From Rhodocyclaceae bacterium (GTDB lineage Bacteria > Pseudomonadota > Gammaproteobacteria > Burkholderiales > Rhodocyclaceae): a DNA stretch of 64,000 nt. Shown in pieces: positions 25,995 to 34,592 of this stretch (its first letter is position 1; each line of letters begins with the position of its first letter). The position numbers were made by a program, and so were the translations under genes. The notes below the pieces were generated by a model that saw only the letters and a list, made by a program, of their open reading frames with translations, was not told where the DNA came from and did not search any database. The stretch spans positions 1 through 64,000 of the forward strand of contig JACAEF010000034.1 of the NCBI GenBank assembly GCA_013388985.1, read 5' to 3'.

Positions 25995-27377
25995 TCAATA
26001 TGAATAGCGCAGCTCGGTATAGACCCGGTCTTGCGCGCTGTAACGACCAAAATAGCCAAGTGTGGGGCCATGGAAGACATCGGCCCCGACGACCAGTCGC
26101 CAATCCTTTTCGAACTTCCAGCTGAGCTTCGGCCGCAGCATCCAGTCGCTCCGGTTCAAGCTTGCAACCCAAAGCACTTCGGCTTCGAGGCCGGGCCGCA
26201 GCTTCCCGTTCACCAGCACACTATAGCCATTCTCACGTTTTTCTTGCAGCAAATCCGGATCGCGGGCATTCGTCACCAGGCTCTGGAAGAATTGCAAATT
26301 GAGCCGGGTTTCCGCCGGCAGGACGAAGTCGAGACCGGCGACCCAGTCGAGCGTATTCTGACGTGCGAGCCCATCGTCATCATTCAAACGCAGCACGGTC
26401 AGGCCTCGCCCTCTCGTATAGACCGCTTCGGCCTTCAGCACCATCGAACCGAGATCTTTCGCGAGCGTGCCACCCCATTGCGAGATTCGGTCATGTCGCG
26501 CCTCATATTCGATCACGCCGGCCACAGCATCCACAGAACGGTAGAACGTGGGCGCCGCATCCGTGCTGCGGTAATAAAAAGCGGCGATGTCCCAGCCGTC
26601 CTTCAGCCAGCCGCCGCGCAAACCATAATTGCCATTGGCCGGGCGGCGTGAAGGCTTCTGCTCGTTGGCATAACGGATGGCATAGCCAGGATACTCCGGC
26701 TGTTTGGGGAAGAACTCGGCGCCGGGCTTGCCGGTTTCGTCGTAACTCGGCACAGGCACCCACAGCAGCTCGCCATGGAAATCGCCGCTGAAATATTCGG
26801 CCCGCGCCGCCCACTGGGGAATGCGCATGATGTTGAATTCGGGCAGGATGAACTCGCGCATGTCGCGCGCCGAAACGACATCGGCAAAAAACAGTCCGAC
26901 CATCTCGCCCCAGATCACATGCTGGCGGCCGATGCGAAAATCCCAATCACCGGCACCGAAATCGAGGTAATTCTCGCGCAGCATGAGATTGAAGCGCTGA
27001 TCGTCGGCGACCGCAGCGGGAAAATGATCCGTGACCGTGTAGACGGCATCGTAGTCGGCGCGTGCGCTCAACTTCCATTTCAGCCCGTCTCCCAGCCTGC
27101 CCGTGCTCCCGAGCTCGATGCGGCCGAGCATCTTCGACCAGTGCACCGGACGACTCGTCGTGCGCGCCAGCTCGAATTGCGCGAAGCCGTGCAAGCCGCC
27201 GCCGGTGGCAGTCGGTGATCCTTTCTCGGCCAGCGCGGCCATTCGGGCATCGTCCTGCGCGGCCTCGCGCAGCAGCGCCTCGATGTCTTCCGGCACATCT
27301 TCCGCCCAAGCGATTCCAGCAAGCAACGATGCGGCGATGAGAAACCACTGTTTCAAAGCCATCGACATTTCTTTCAT
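25995..27377 (-). CDS. Outer-membrane beta-barrel protein (DUF1302-like)
   Basis: This 460-residue protein has a signal peptide (LKQWFLIAASLLAGIAWA) and alternating aromatic beta-strands over its whole length, ending in VYTELRYSY with a C-terminal aromatic, typical for BAM-inserted barrels. The segments FRIGRQHVIWGEMVGLFFADVVSARDMREFILPE and IMRIPQWAARAEYF resemble DUF1302 proteins, often encoded next to LolA-like proteins and FtsX permeases as here. It is probably the outer-membrane part of a lipid or exopolysaccharide-related export route. It overlaps the ATPase gene by 4 bp; the ATG at 27377 has GGGAG upstream. Confidence 0.82.
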   Translation of the reverse strand: MKEMSMALKQWFLIAASLLAGIAWAEDVPEDIEALLREAAQDDARMAALAEKGSPTATGGGLHGFAQFELARTTSRPVHWSKMLGRIELGSTGRLGDGLKWKLSARADYDAVYTVTDHFPAAVADDQRFNLMLRENYLDFGAGDWDFRIGRQHVIWGEMVGLFFADVVSARDMREFILPEFNIMRIPQWAARAEYFSGDFHGELLWVPVPSYDETGKPGAEFFPKQPEYPGYAIRYANEQKPSRRPANGNYGLRGGWLKDGWDIAAFYYRSTDAAPTFYRSVDAVAGVIEYEARHDRISQWGGTLAKDLGSMVLKAEAVYTRGRGLTVLRLNDDDGLARQNTLDWVAGLDFVLPAETRLNLQFFQSLVTNARDPDLLQEKRENGYSVLVNGKLRPGLEAEVLWVASLNRSDWMLRPKLSWKFEKDWRLVVGADVFHGPTLGYFGRYSAQDRVYTELRYSY

Positions 27378-28159
27378 TCTCCCGTCCCTACCAGAGCGCT
27401 CCCTTCACTTGCCGCTCCTTGCGCCATTTCACTGCCGGGACGATGAAGATTGATCGTCCCCCACTGTTTGCCCTTGCGCACGCCAAGCTGCCACAGCACA
27501 CCATCCTCGATACGCACGAGACGATTGGACATTTCCATCACACGCTGGTCATGGGTGGAGAAAATGAAGGTCGTCCCCAGCTCCTTGTTGATCTTGCGCA
27601 TCAGACGGAGAATCTCCGTACCGGTAGTCTGATCGAGGTTGGCGGTCGGCTCGTCGGCCAGCACGATGTCCGGATGGATCGCCAGGGCCCTCGCGATCGC
27701 GACCCGCTGGCGCTGGCCGCCGCTCAACTGGTTGGGCCTATGACCGGCATATTTGCTCAATCCGACCATGCCCAGATAGTAGGCCACCCGTTGCCGGCGT
27801 TCATCTCTGGAGATGTCTTTGCGGTAAAGCAGGGGATATTCGACATTCTCCGCCGCGGTCAAAACCGGAAACAGGTTGAAGGTTTGAAAAATGAAACCGA
27901 TCTTGTGCGCACGCAGATCGGCCAACTGATCGCCGCTCCAGTTCGTGACATCCTGATCATTGATGTAAATCCAACCCTCCGTCGGGCGATCGATACAGCC
28001 GATCAGGTTCAGCAAGGTCGTCTTGCCGCTACCGGAAGGACCGGCAATCGCCATGAACACACCCCGCTCGATGTGCAGTGTAATATCCGTCAATGCCTGA
28101 ACGATCTGGTCGCCCAGCAAGTATTCCTTGAAGACCCGCTCGATTCGAACAACGTGCAT
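27374..28159 (-). CDS. LolD/MacB-type ABC transporter ATP-binding protein
   Basis: This ATPase of about 261 residues has Walker [11 protein letters not shown]-loop [14 protein letters not shown], signature [15 protein letters not shown], Walker [13 protein letters not shown] and the H-loop FSTHD. The start at 28159 (MHVVRIERV) has GGAG upstream; the frame is open 24 bases further. It most likely powers the two FtsX-type permeases at 18899-21359, as no other permease is seen. It begins an operon with the beta-barrel, acyltransferase and ligase genes and is divergent from the LolA-like gene. Confidence 0.9.
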   Translation of the reverse strand: MHVVRIERVFKEYLLGDQIVQALTDITLHIERGVFMAIAGPSGSGKTTLLNLIGCIDRPTEGWIYINDQDVTNWSGDQLADLRAHKIGFIFQTFNLFPVLTAAENVEYPLLYRKDISRDERRQRVAYYLGMVGLSKYAGHRPNQLSGGQRQRVAIARALAIHPDIVLADEPTANLDQTTGTEILRLMRKINKELGTTFIFSTHDQRVMEMSNRLVRIEDGVLWQLGVRKGKQWGTINLHRPGSEMAQGAASEGSALVGTGE

Positions 28160-28240
28160 CGCCAGCTCCAGCCGGCGAGCCAAGACCCGCCGGAGACTCT
28201 CCCGCTCTTGCCCAGATTAGATTTGAAACGAGGAGACCAC

Positions 28241-29065
28241 ATGCAAATCGCAAGAGAATGCTGCCATTTCCGGCGTAGTTTGGCAATTCGTTTTCATGTG
28301 GCATTGACGGGCATGATCCTCTCGTTGCTAGTGGCAGGACCAGCCTTGTCACAATGCACTTCCGTGCCGGCAGCCGAGGAAGCCCTCCCCGATCCGCTTG
28401 CCCAGGAGATCCTGCTCAAGGCTGACCAGATCCGTTTCCCGAAGGAAAGCTTCCAGGTCGAGGTCAATATCGTTTCCAGGCGCTCGGATCAGTCGACCGA
28501 GACCAAAAAGTATCAGGTGCTCTCGAAAGGCAACGATAAGACCGTCGTCATCACCACCGAGCCGGCTGCGGAACGCGGCCAGACCATGTTGATGAGCGGC
28601 CGCGATCTGTGGGTTTTTCTCCCCGAGGTATCGCAACCGGTGCGGCTGTCACTGGCCCAGCGATTGACTGGCCAGGTAGCCAACGGCGACCTCGCCCGTG
28701 CCAATTTCTCCGGCGACTATTTCCCGCGCATCCTGCGCAACGAAACCATCGACGGCGAGAACTATCACGTGCTGGAGCTGCGCGCCGTGGATCGCAGCGT
28801 CACCTACCCACGCGTGCTGTACTGGGTGAACCAAAAGAATGCCCATCCGCTCAAGGCAGAGTTCTACTCGCTCTCGAATCGGCTGCTGAAAACCTGTCGC
28901 TACGAGAACTTCCGCACCATGGCGGGCAAGGTGCGTCCCACCCGGCTGGTCATGGAAGATGCCTTGCGTGCCGGAGAACAGTCGATCCTCGAATACGATG
29001 AAATGAAGATCCGCGAACTGCCGGACAAGCTGTTCACGAAGGAATATCTCAAAAAGCTCGACTGA
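28241..29065 (+). CDS. LolA-like outer-membrane lipoprotein-sorting protein
   Basis: This periplasmic protein of 274 residues has a longish signal peptide (HVALTGMILSLLVAGPALS) and a LolA-like half-barrel. Recognisable segments are TTEPAAERGQTMLMSGRDLWVFLPEVSQPVRLSL, LRNETIDGENYHVLELRA and HPLKAEFYSLSNRLLKTCRYENFR. The ATG at 28241 follows AGGAG at ideal spacing. It is divergent from the ABC ATPase gene, with 81 bases between. With the FtsX permeases and the barrel it would form an ABC, periplasmic carrier and outer-membrane route for a lipid-like cargo (inference). Confidence 0.87.
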   Translation: MQIARECCHFRRSLAIRFHVALTGMILSLLVAGPALSQCTSVPAAEEALPDPLAQEILLKADQIRFPKESFQVEVNIVSRRSDQSTETKKYQVLSKGNDKTVVITTEPAAERGQTMLMSGRDLWVFLPEVSQPVRLSLAQRLTGQVANGDLARANFSGDYFPRILRNETIDGENYHVLELRAVDRSVTYPRVLYWVNQKNAHPLKAEFYSLSNRLLKTCRYENFRTMAGKVRPTRLVMEDALRAGEQSILEYDEMKIRELPDKLFTKEYLKKLD

Positions 29066-29068
29066 GTC

Positions 29069-30079
29069 TCAGTCCGGGAAACCGTCCGGATTGGCGCTTT
29101 GCCAGCGCCAGGCATCGGCGCACATCGCTTCCAGGCCTTTTTCGGCGCGCCAGCCCAGCAGCGCCGCCGCCAGCGAAGGATCGGCATAGCATTGCGCCAC
29201 ATCACCCGGGCGGCGCGGCGCGATGCGATAGGGCACCTTGCGGCCGCTCGCGGCCTCGAAGGCCCGCACCATCTCGAGCACCGAATAGCCGCGGCCGGTG
29301 CCGAGGTTGACCGTCAGCAGGCCGCCCTGCCGTTCGAGCGCGGCGAGCGCGGCGAGATGTCCCTTGGCGAGATCGACGACATGGATGTAGTCGCGCACGC
29401 CGGTGCCATCGGGGGTCGGATAGTCGTTGCCGAACACCGAGAGGCACTCGAGCTTGCCGACCGCTACCTGCGCGACATAGGGCATCAGGTTGTTCGGGAT
29501 GCCGTTCGGATCTTCGCCAATACGTCCGGAAGGATGCGCCCCGACCGGATTGAAGTAACGCAGCAGCGCGATCCTCCAGGTCGGGTCCGCCCGGGCGACG
29601 TCACGCAGGATGTCCTCGATCATCAGCTTCGAGCGGCCGTAAGGATTGGTTGCGGACAGCGGCGCATCCTCGCGGATCGGCACGCTCGCCGGGTCGCCAT
29701 AGACCGTCGCCGACGAGGAGAACACCACGGTCTTCACCCCCGTCTCGGCCATCGTCTCGAACAGCGCGATGCTGCCCGAAACGTTGTTGTCGTAATAGCG
29801 CAGGGGCTGGGCGACCGATTCGCCGACCGCTTTCAGGCCGGCGAAGTGGATCACCGCATCGCAGCCGGGTAGCGCCTCGCGCAGCGTGCCGCGATCGTGG
29901 ATGTCGGCGCGGATGAATTCGGGCCGGGCGCCGGCGATTTCGCTGATGCGATCGAGCACCGCCGGCTTGCTGTTCGACAGGTTGTCGATGATCCGGACGT
30001 GGTGGCCAGCGGCGAGCAGTTCCACACAGGTGTGGCTGCCGATGTAGCCGAGCCCGCCGGTGACGAGGCATTTGGCCAT
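29069..30079 (-). CDS. galE: UDP-glucose 4-epimerase
   Basis: This cytoplasmic enzyme interconverts UDP-glucose and UDP-galactose, supplying sugar for exopolysaccharide or LPS. The 336-residue product has the NAD motif TGGLGYIGSHT, the catalytic Ser region VFSSSATVYG and YxxxK in NPYGRSKLMIE, followed by LRYFNPVGAHPSGRIGEDP. It converges with the LolA-like gene 3 bp away and is 2 bp from the response regulator gene upstream. Confidence 0.95.
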   Translation of the reverse strand: MAKCLVTGGLGYIGSHTCVELLAAGHHVRIIDNLSNSKPAVLDRISEIAGARPEFIRADIHDRGTLREALPGCDAVIHFAGLKAVGESVAQPLRYYDNNVSGSIALFETMAETGVKTVVFSSSATVYGDPASVPIREDAPLSATNPYGRSKLMIEDILRDVARADPTWRIALLRYFNPVGAHPSGRIGEDPNGIPNNLMPYVAQVAVGKLECLSVFGNDYPTPDGTGVRDYIHVVDLAKGHLAALAALERQGGLLTVNLGTGRGYSVLEMVRAFEAASGRKVPYRIAPRRPGDVAQCYADPSLAAALLGWRAEKGLEAMCADAWRWQSANPDGFPD

Positions 30080-30081
30080 GC

Positions 30082-30765
30082 TCAGCGCGCCTTGCCCTGA
30101 TTGACCACTTTCTGCTCGACGGCGAACACCGCCGCCTCGACACGCGAGGTGAGATTCAGCTTGGCGAGGATGTGGCGCACATGCAGCTTCACCGTGTCAT
30201 GGCTGATGTCGAGCGCGCGACCGATCGCCTTGTTCGACAGCCCTTGCGCGAGGTAGTCGAGGATTTCGCGTTCGCGTGCGGTGAGTTGTTGCAGCGCGTC
30301 GGTCTTCGACGGCTGCGCGCCGCCTTGCAGCAGATTCACCAGCTTGAGCGTCATCGCCGGCGCGACGACGGTCTCGCCGCGCATCGCCCGCTGCACGGCA
30401 TCGACGACGTCGTCCGGTTCCATATCCTTGAGCAGATAGCCTTGCGCGCCCGCCGCCATCGCGCTGGCGAGGTCCTCCTGATCGTCGCTGACCGTGAGCA
30501 CCAGCATAGGCCCCCGCCAGCCGGTGGCGCGAATCTGTCGCAGCAGGGCGAGCCCGCCGTGGGGCGGCATGTTCAGGTCGGTGATCACGACGTCGAAAGG
30601 CTCGCGTTCGAGCAGCTTCAAGGCTTCGTCGCCATTGCCGGCGATCCCCGCGATATGGATCGGGCCGCGTTTTTCGAGCAGTTCGGCCAGTCCCTTGCGA
30701 AACAGCGTATGGTCGTCGGCGAGCAGCACGCGAATGCGCTCGGCAGGCGGCATGACTTCCGTCAT
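30082..30765 (-). CDS. NarL/FixJ-family response regulator
   Basis: This DNA-binding response regulator of 227 residues has a receiver domain (ADDHTLFRKGL, phosphoacceptor in VVITDLNMPPHGG, then GYLLKDMEPDDVV). A LuxR-type HTH follows (LTAREREILDYLAQGLSNKAIGRALDISHDTVKLHVRHIL). The nearest named relatives are NarL-like. It overlaps the sensor kinase gene by 4 bp and is its partner. Its targets are not visible here. Confidence 0.93.
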   Translation of the reverse strand: MTEVMPPAERIRVLLADDHTLFRKGLAELLEKRGPIHIAGIAGNGDEALKLLEREPFDVVITDLNMPPHGGLALLRQIRATGWRGPMLVLTVSDDQEDLASAMAAGAQGYLLKDMEPDDVVDAVQRAMRGETVVAPAMTLKLVNLLQGGAQPSKTDALQQLTAREREILDYLAQGLSNKAIGRALDISHDTVKLHVRHILAKLNLTSRVEAAVFAVEQKVVNQGKAR

Positions 30766-32003
30766 GGAGCAACCTTGCTCGGCCCGATGGCCGGAAAAGT
30801 CAGGCGCACCCGGAAGCCACCTTCGGGAAGATTGGCCACCTCGACCCGCCCGCCGATCAGCCGCGCGCGCTCGCGCATGATCGACAGCCCGAAGTGGTCG
30901 CGCAGCTGAGGGATATCGTCGAAACTACCGGTGCGGTTGGCGATCGCGAAGAAGTTCGGCCCTCCACGGCCATTGTCGTCGATGGTCACGACGTAGTAAT
31001 CCCCCGCCCCCTCGAGCGTCAGGCGGGCACGGGTCGCGCCGGAATGGCGACTGACATTCGCCAGCGCCTCCTGGACGATGAAGAATACTTGCGCTTCCTG
31101 ATCCACCGAAAGGCGCAGATCGACGACACGGTTGCAGTATTCCAAGGCGATGCCGGTGCGGTCCTCATAGGTCTGGGCGATGCCGGCCAGCGCCTGCTGC
31201 AGGCCCATCGGGTTCATGCGGCTGCGGAACTGCACGAGCAGCTCGCGCAGCTGCCGGTAGGCCTCATCGACCGCCTGACCGACATCGTTGGCGTATTTGC
31301 CGGCAAGCTCGCCATTCGCGCCGGATGCATCGAGCAGCGCGTCCTGCAACAGGGCGATGCGCACCTTCATGTAAGCGAGCGTCTGCGCCAGAGAGTCATG
31401 CACTTCGGCGGCCATCATCTGGCGTTCGTTCATCAGCTTGATGCGCAAATTCTCGCGCTTGAGGTGGGCATTCTCGAGCGCCATGCCGAGATGCTCGCCG
31501 ATGGAGCGGAACAGCAGCGCGACTTCTTCGGGCAGCTCGAAACGTTCGGGCAGGAACAGGTTGTAAGTGCCCTGCAAGCGTCCGCTATGCTGCAGCGGCA
31601 CGACGACCATGGCCTGGCAGTCGCGGCCGAAATAGGGATGCTGCGTGCGCGCCGCACATGTGCGCAGATCGATTTCGTATCGGGAATGCTCGTCCGCCAG
31701 GGCGCCGCCGCAATGACCGCAATCGATCGGCACGAGCCGCTCGCGCTCGACTACCTCGCGCGGCAGGCCGCGCGCCGCGACCAGCCGCAAATGTTTCCCG
31801 TCCGTGGTCACCACGCGCACCGCCCCCGCGCTCGCCTTGGCGAGCCGCAGCATGGTGCCGAGGAAACGGCCGAGCAGTTCCTCGACGTCGTCTTCATCCG
31901 CCAGGTTTGCCGACACCTGCGTGAAGATGTCGAGCACCTGCAGGCGGGTGCGTTCGTCGGCTTCAACTTCCGGCAGTTCGCTCGGATACTCGGGGGCGTT
32001 CAT
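30762..32003 (-). CDS. NarX-like sensor histidine kinase with GAF domain, no membrane segment
   Basis: This 413-residue cytoplasmic kinase is the partner of the NarL-type regulator. An N-terminal GAF domain (about residues 25-180) carries four cysteines in an unusual set, Cys95, Cys98, Cys116 and Cys129 (PIDCGHCGG, RTCAART, GRDCQ). HisKA_3 follows (AAEVHDSLAQTLAYMKVRIALLQD) and then the ATPase (IVQEALANVSRHSGA, DDNGRGG, HFGLSIMRERA). The ATG at 32003 is preferred over a GTG at 32021. The cysteines could hold an iron-sulfur or zinc site for redox or oxygen sensing, but this is inference. Confidence 0.88.
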   Translation of the reverse strand: MNAPEYPSELPEVEADERTRLQVLDIFTQVSANLADEDDVEELLGRFLGTMLRLAKASAGAVRVVTTDGKHLRLVAARGLPREVVERERLVPIDCGHCGGALADEHSRYEIDLRTCAARTQHPYFGRDCQAMVVVPLQHSGRLQGTYNLFLPERFELPEEVALLFRSIGEHLGMALENAHLKRENLRIKLMNERQMMAAEVHDSLAQTLAYMKVRIALLQDALLDASGANGELAGKYANDVGQAVDEAYRQLRELLVQFRSRMNPMGLQQALAGIAQTYEDRTGIALEYCNRVVDLRLSVDQEAQVFFIVQEALANVSRHSGATRARLTLEGAGDYYVVTIDDNGRGGPNFFAIANRTGSFDDIPQLRDHFGLSIMRERARLIGGRVEVANLPEGGFRVRLTFPAIGPSKVAP

Positions 32004-32071
32004 CGGGGAGGATCGATCCACAGGCTTCGTGGAAACATTTTAACGTGCAAAGCCTCCGCGCCGAGGCCCGC

Positions 32072-32635
32072 TCACCGCGGCAAAGGCCATTCTCCCGAGA
32101 GGGTTTTCTCGGCCCAGAGCAGGGCCGCGATGGTCTTGGCATCGGTGATTTCGCCATCGCGCACCGCCAGCAGCGCGTCGCCGAGCGAAAGCTCGCAAAG
32201 CTCGAGGATCTCGCCGTCATCGAGTTCGCTGCCGATGAAGCTGAGCCCCTCGGCCCAGAAGATCTCGATCCGTTCGTCGGCATAGCCGATGCAAGGATGA
32301 AGCGTGCCGAGATGGCGCCAGGTTCGGGCCTTGTAGCCGGTCTCCTCCCTAAGCTCGCGGCGCGCCGTATCGAGGGCATGCTCGCCCGGATCGATCTTGC
32401 CGGCGGGAATTTCCAGAAACACGCGTCGCAAGGGATAACGATACTGGCGCTCGAAGAGCAGCTTGCCATTGTCGAGCACGGCGATGATCGCCACCGCCCC
32501 CGGATGCCGCACATACTCACGCCAAGACTCGTCACCGTCGGGCAGTCGTACCTTGTCGGAAAACACTTTCAGCAGCCCGCCGTCGAACACCTGCTCGCTC
32601 TCGAGCGTCTCCTCGATGAAATCGTTATCGTCCAT
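32072..32635 (-). CDS. ADP-ribose pyrophosphatase, NUDIX family (NudF-like)
   Basis: This NUDIX hydrolase of 187 residues probably cleaves ADP-ribose to AMP and ribose 5-phosphate. The NUDIX box is visible as GKIDPGEHALDTARRELREETGY, preceded by the ADP-ribose-type segments HPGAVAIIAVLDNGKLLFERQYRYP and FLEIPAG. It is transcribed divergently from the ABM-like gene at 32736. Confidence 0.9.
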   Translation of the reverse strand: MDDNDFIEETLESEQVFDGGLLKVFSDKVRLPDGDESWREYVRHPGAVAIIAVLDNGKLLFERQYRYPLRRVFLEIPAGKIDPGEHALDTARRELREETGYKARTWRHLGTLHPCIGYADERIEIFWAEGLSFIGSELDDGEILELCELSLGDALLAVRDGEITDAKTIAALLWAEKTLSGEWPLPR

Positions 32636-32660
32636 ATCGGTGGTAGGGGATTGATTCGTC

Positions 32661-32688
32661 TTGAACTTTACCAGATGAGCGATATCTT
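32661..32688 (+). promoter_or_regulatory. Possible sigma-70 promoter for the ABM-like gene
   Basis: TTGAAC (32661-32666) and TATCTT (32683-32688) are 16 bases apart, about 48 bp ahead of the start at 32736, which has AGGAG upstream. The match is moderate. Confidence 0.4.
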
Positions 32689-32735
32689 ATGAATCGATTA
32701 GCACAGCTTTTCACCCCAACCCCAGGAGAACACAC

Positions 32736-33188
32736 ATGTCATTCATCCCCAACTTCGACACTGATGGCGTCGTCACCATCAACCGCGTCATCCTCAAGCC
32801 GCAGTATTCGGTCGAGGATCTCGAAGAGCGCGTCGCGCTATTGTGCGAAAACGTCAAGACCTACCATTCCGATACCGGCTTCATCGGCGGCATGGTCGTC
32901 CTGAACAGCGGCCAGGTCTCGAACGAGGGCAGCACCGTCGGGCAGGCCATCGCCAGCCCGCTCAAGGACCGCGAAGCGCTGATCATCACTTTCTGGCGCT
33001 CCTTCGAGGAGCACGAAGCCTCGCATCGCAGCGATACTTTCCAGCCGCTCTTCAAGCAGGTGCTGGAATTGTGCGAGAACGGCAACGAAGAGATCGCTTA
33101 CCGCATGCTATGGTCGGGCAAGGCTTACTCGCCTGCCGAAGCCGCCGAGGCGCGTGCGGCGAAGGAACGCTATCTGAAGGCGGCGTAA
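32736..33188 (+). CDS. Antibiotic biosynthesis monooxygenase (ABM)-like dimeric alpha/beta barrel protein
   Basis: This small soluble protein of 150 residues is not firmly recognised. The arrangement FIPNFDTDGVVTINRVILKP, a helix with ERVALLCENV, FIGGMVVLNSGQ and LIITFWRSFEEHEASHRSDTFQPLFKQVLEL matches the ABM-type ferredoxin-like fold, where W/F-rich strands precede an EEHEASH helix. The 40-residue helical tail (SPAEAAEARAAKERYLKAA) is extra. It has its own possible promoter and its stop codon sits inside a 26-bp repeat. The substrate is unknown. Confidence 0.65.
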   Translation: MSFIPNFDTDGVVTINRVILKPQYSVEDLEERVALLCENVKTYHSDTGFIGGMVVLNSGQVSNEGSTVGQAIASPLKDREALIITFWRSFEEHEASHRSDTFQPLFKQVLELCENGNEEIAYRMLWSGKAYSPAEAAEARAAKERYLKAA

Positions 33189-33212
33189 AAATCGGCGCTG
33201 GCGGGACGGCAC
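33187..33212 (-). repeat. Dispersed 26-bp repeat R1, copy 6 (intergenic)
   Basis: This R1 copy starts within the stop codon of the ABM-like gene and adjoins the palindromic element R2 (33243-33363). A is substituted at the fourth base (AAAATCGG for AAAGTCGG). Confidence 0.9.
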
Positions 33213-33242
33213 CCAGCGCGAAGCTGACAGCGCTCGTGCATG

Positions 33243-33363
33243 AATTTCGTCGCGAGCGTGCCGAAGGCTAGGCGCCCGGAGCGCAGGACGCGAGACATAC
33301 CTGATAGGTAGGCGAGCATCCGAGCACCGCGCAACACCGCCTTCGGCACGCGCAGCAGAAATT
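33243..33363. repeat. Palindromic element R2, copy 1, at a convergent gene junction
   Basis: This imperfect palindrome of about 121 bp has a left arm containing AATTTCGTCGCGAGCGTGCC followed by GAAGGC. The right arm contains GCCTTCGGCACGCGCAGCAG followed by AAATT. Between the 3' ends of two convergent genes it could form a cruciform or act as a bidirectional terminator. It shares sequence with the elements at 37541-37706 and 49360-49490. The 186-base gap holds nothing else besides R1 copy 6. Confidence 0.85.
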
Positions 33364-33374
33364 TACATAAGCCC

Positions 33375-34559
33375 TCAGACCCGTTCCCAGATCGTCGTGA
33401 TACCCTGCCCGCCGCCGATGCACATCGTCGCCATGCCGTAGCGGCCGTTGATGCGGATCAGCTCGTGCAAGAGCTTGGTGACGATCACGGCGCCGGTGGC
33501 GCCCACCGGGTGGCCGAGCGCGATCGCGCCACCGTTCGGGTTGGTCTTCGCCGGATCGAGGCCGAGGCCGCGCGCGACGGTGAGCGACTGCACGGCGAAG
33601 GCCTCGTTCGATTCGATGACGTCCATCTGGTCGAGCGTCAGGCCGGCCCTGGCGAGTGCTACCTTCGAGGAGGGAATCGGTCCCTCGCCCATCACGTCGT
33701 TGGGCACGCCGGCGATGGCATAGGCGACGAGACGCGCAATCGGCTTCGCGCCAGCGGCGGCCGCCTTCGCGGCATCGGCCAGCACCAGGAAGGCGGCGGC
33801 ATCGTTGATTCCGGAAGCGTTGCCGGCGGTGACGGTGCCATCCTTCTTGAAGGCAGGCTTCATCTTGGCGAGCGCTTCCATCGTCGTGCCGGGACGCGGA
33901 TGTTCGTCGGTGTCGAACACTACTTCGCCCTTCTTCGTCTTCAGCGTGATCGGCACGATCTGGCTCTTGAAGCGGCCCTCGGCGATCGCCCGCGCGGCAC
34001 GCGCCTGGGACTCGACGGCGAAAGCATCCTGCTCCTCGCGCGTGATGCCGTGCTTGGCGGCGAGATTCTCGGCGGTGATGCCCATGTGACCGGCGCCGAA
34101 CGGGTCGGTGAGCACGGCGACCATCGCGTCGATCGCCTGCGTGTCCCCCATACGCGCGCCCGAGCGCAGCGCCGGCAGCAAATAGGCGCCGCGGGACATC
34201 ACCTCGACACCACCGCCCACACCGAACTCGGCGTCGCCGAGCATGATCGCCTGGGCGACATTGACGATCGCCTGCTGCGCCGAGCCGCACAGGCGGTTGA
34301 CGGCGAAGGCGGTCGAGCTCATCGGCATCCCGCCCTGGATCGTCGCCACCCGGGCGACATAGGGATAGCGCGACTCGGTCGGGATGGTGTTACCGACGGC
34401 GGCGAAGGTGACCTGATTGGGATCGACGCCGGCGCGTTCGATCGCGGCCTTGATGACCAGCCCGCCCAGCTCGGCGGGTTCGATGCCGGCGAGCGACCCG
34501 CCAAAGGTGCCGACGGCGGAACGCACGGCGCTGAGAACGACGACTTCCTTGTTTGACAT
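33375..34559 (-). CDS. Acetyl-CoA C-acyltransferase (thiolase, BktB/PhaA-like)
   Basis: This cytosolic thiolase of 394 residues condenses two acyl-CoAs or cleaves 3-ketoacyl-CoA. Active-site residues are visible: Cys91 in VNRLCGSAQQA, His in ALGHPVGATGA and Cys in TMCIGGGQG. The full length of the family is present. It is monocistronic here, with a palindromic repeat downstream and the CobD-like gene 33 bp upstream. The choice between polyhydroxyalkanoate synthesis and degradation cannot be made from the sequence. Confidence 0.93.
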   Translation of the reverse strand: MSNKEVVVLSAVRSAVGTFGGSLAGIEPAELGGLVIKAAIERAGVDPNQVTFAAVGNTIPTESRYPYVARVATIQGGMPMSSTAFAVNRLCGSAQQAIVNVAQAIMLGDAEFGVGGGVEVMSRGAYLLPALRSGARMGDTQAIDAMVAVLTDPFGAGHMGITAENLAAKHGITREEQDAFAVESQARAARAIAEGRFKSQIVPITLKTKKGEVVFDTDEHPRPGTTMEALAKMKPAFKKDGTVTAGNASGINDAAAFLVLADAAKAAAAGAKPIARLVAYAIAGVPNDVMGEGPIPSSKVALARAGLTLDQMDVIESNEAFAVQSLTVARGLGLDPAKTNPNGGAIALGHPVGATGAVIVTKLLHELIRINGRYGMATMCIGGGQGITTIWERV

Positions 34560-34592
34560 GCTCCACTCCTGTTTTTTGAGATTGAAAACGGG

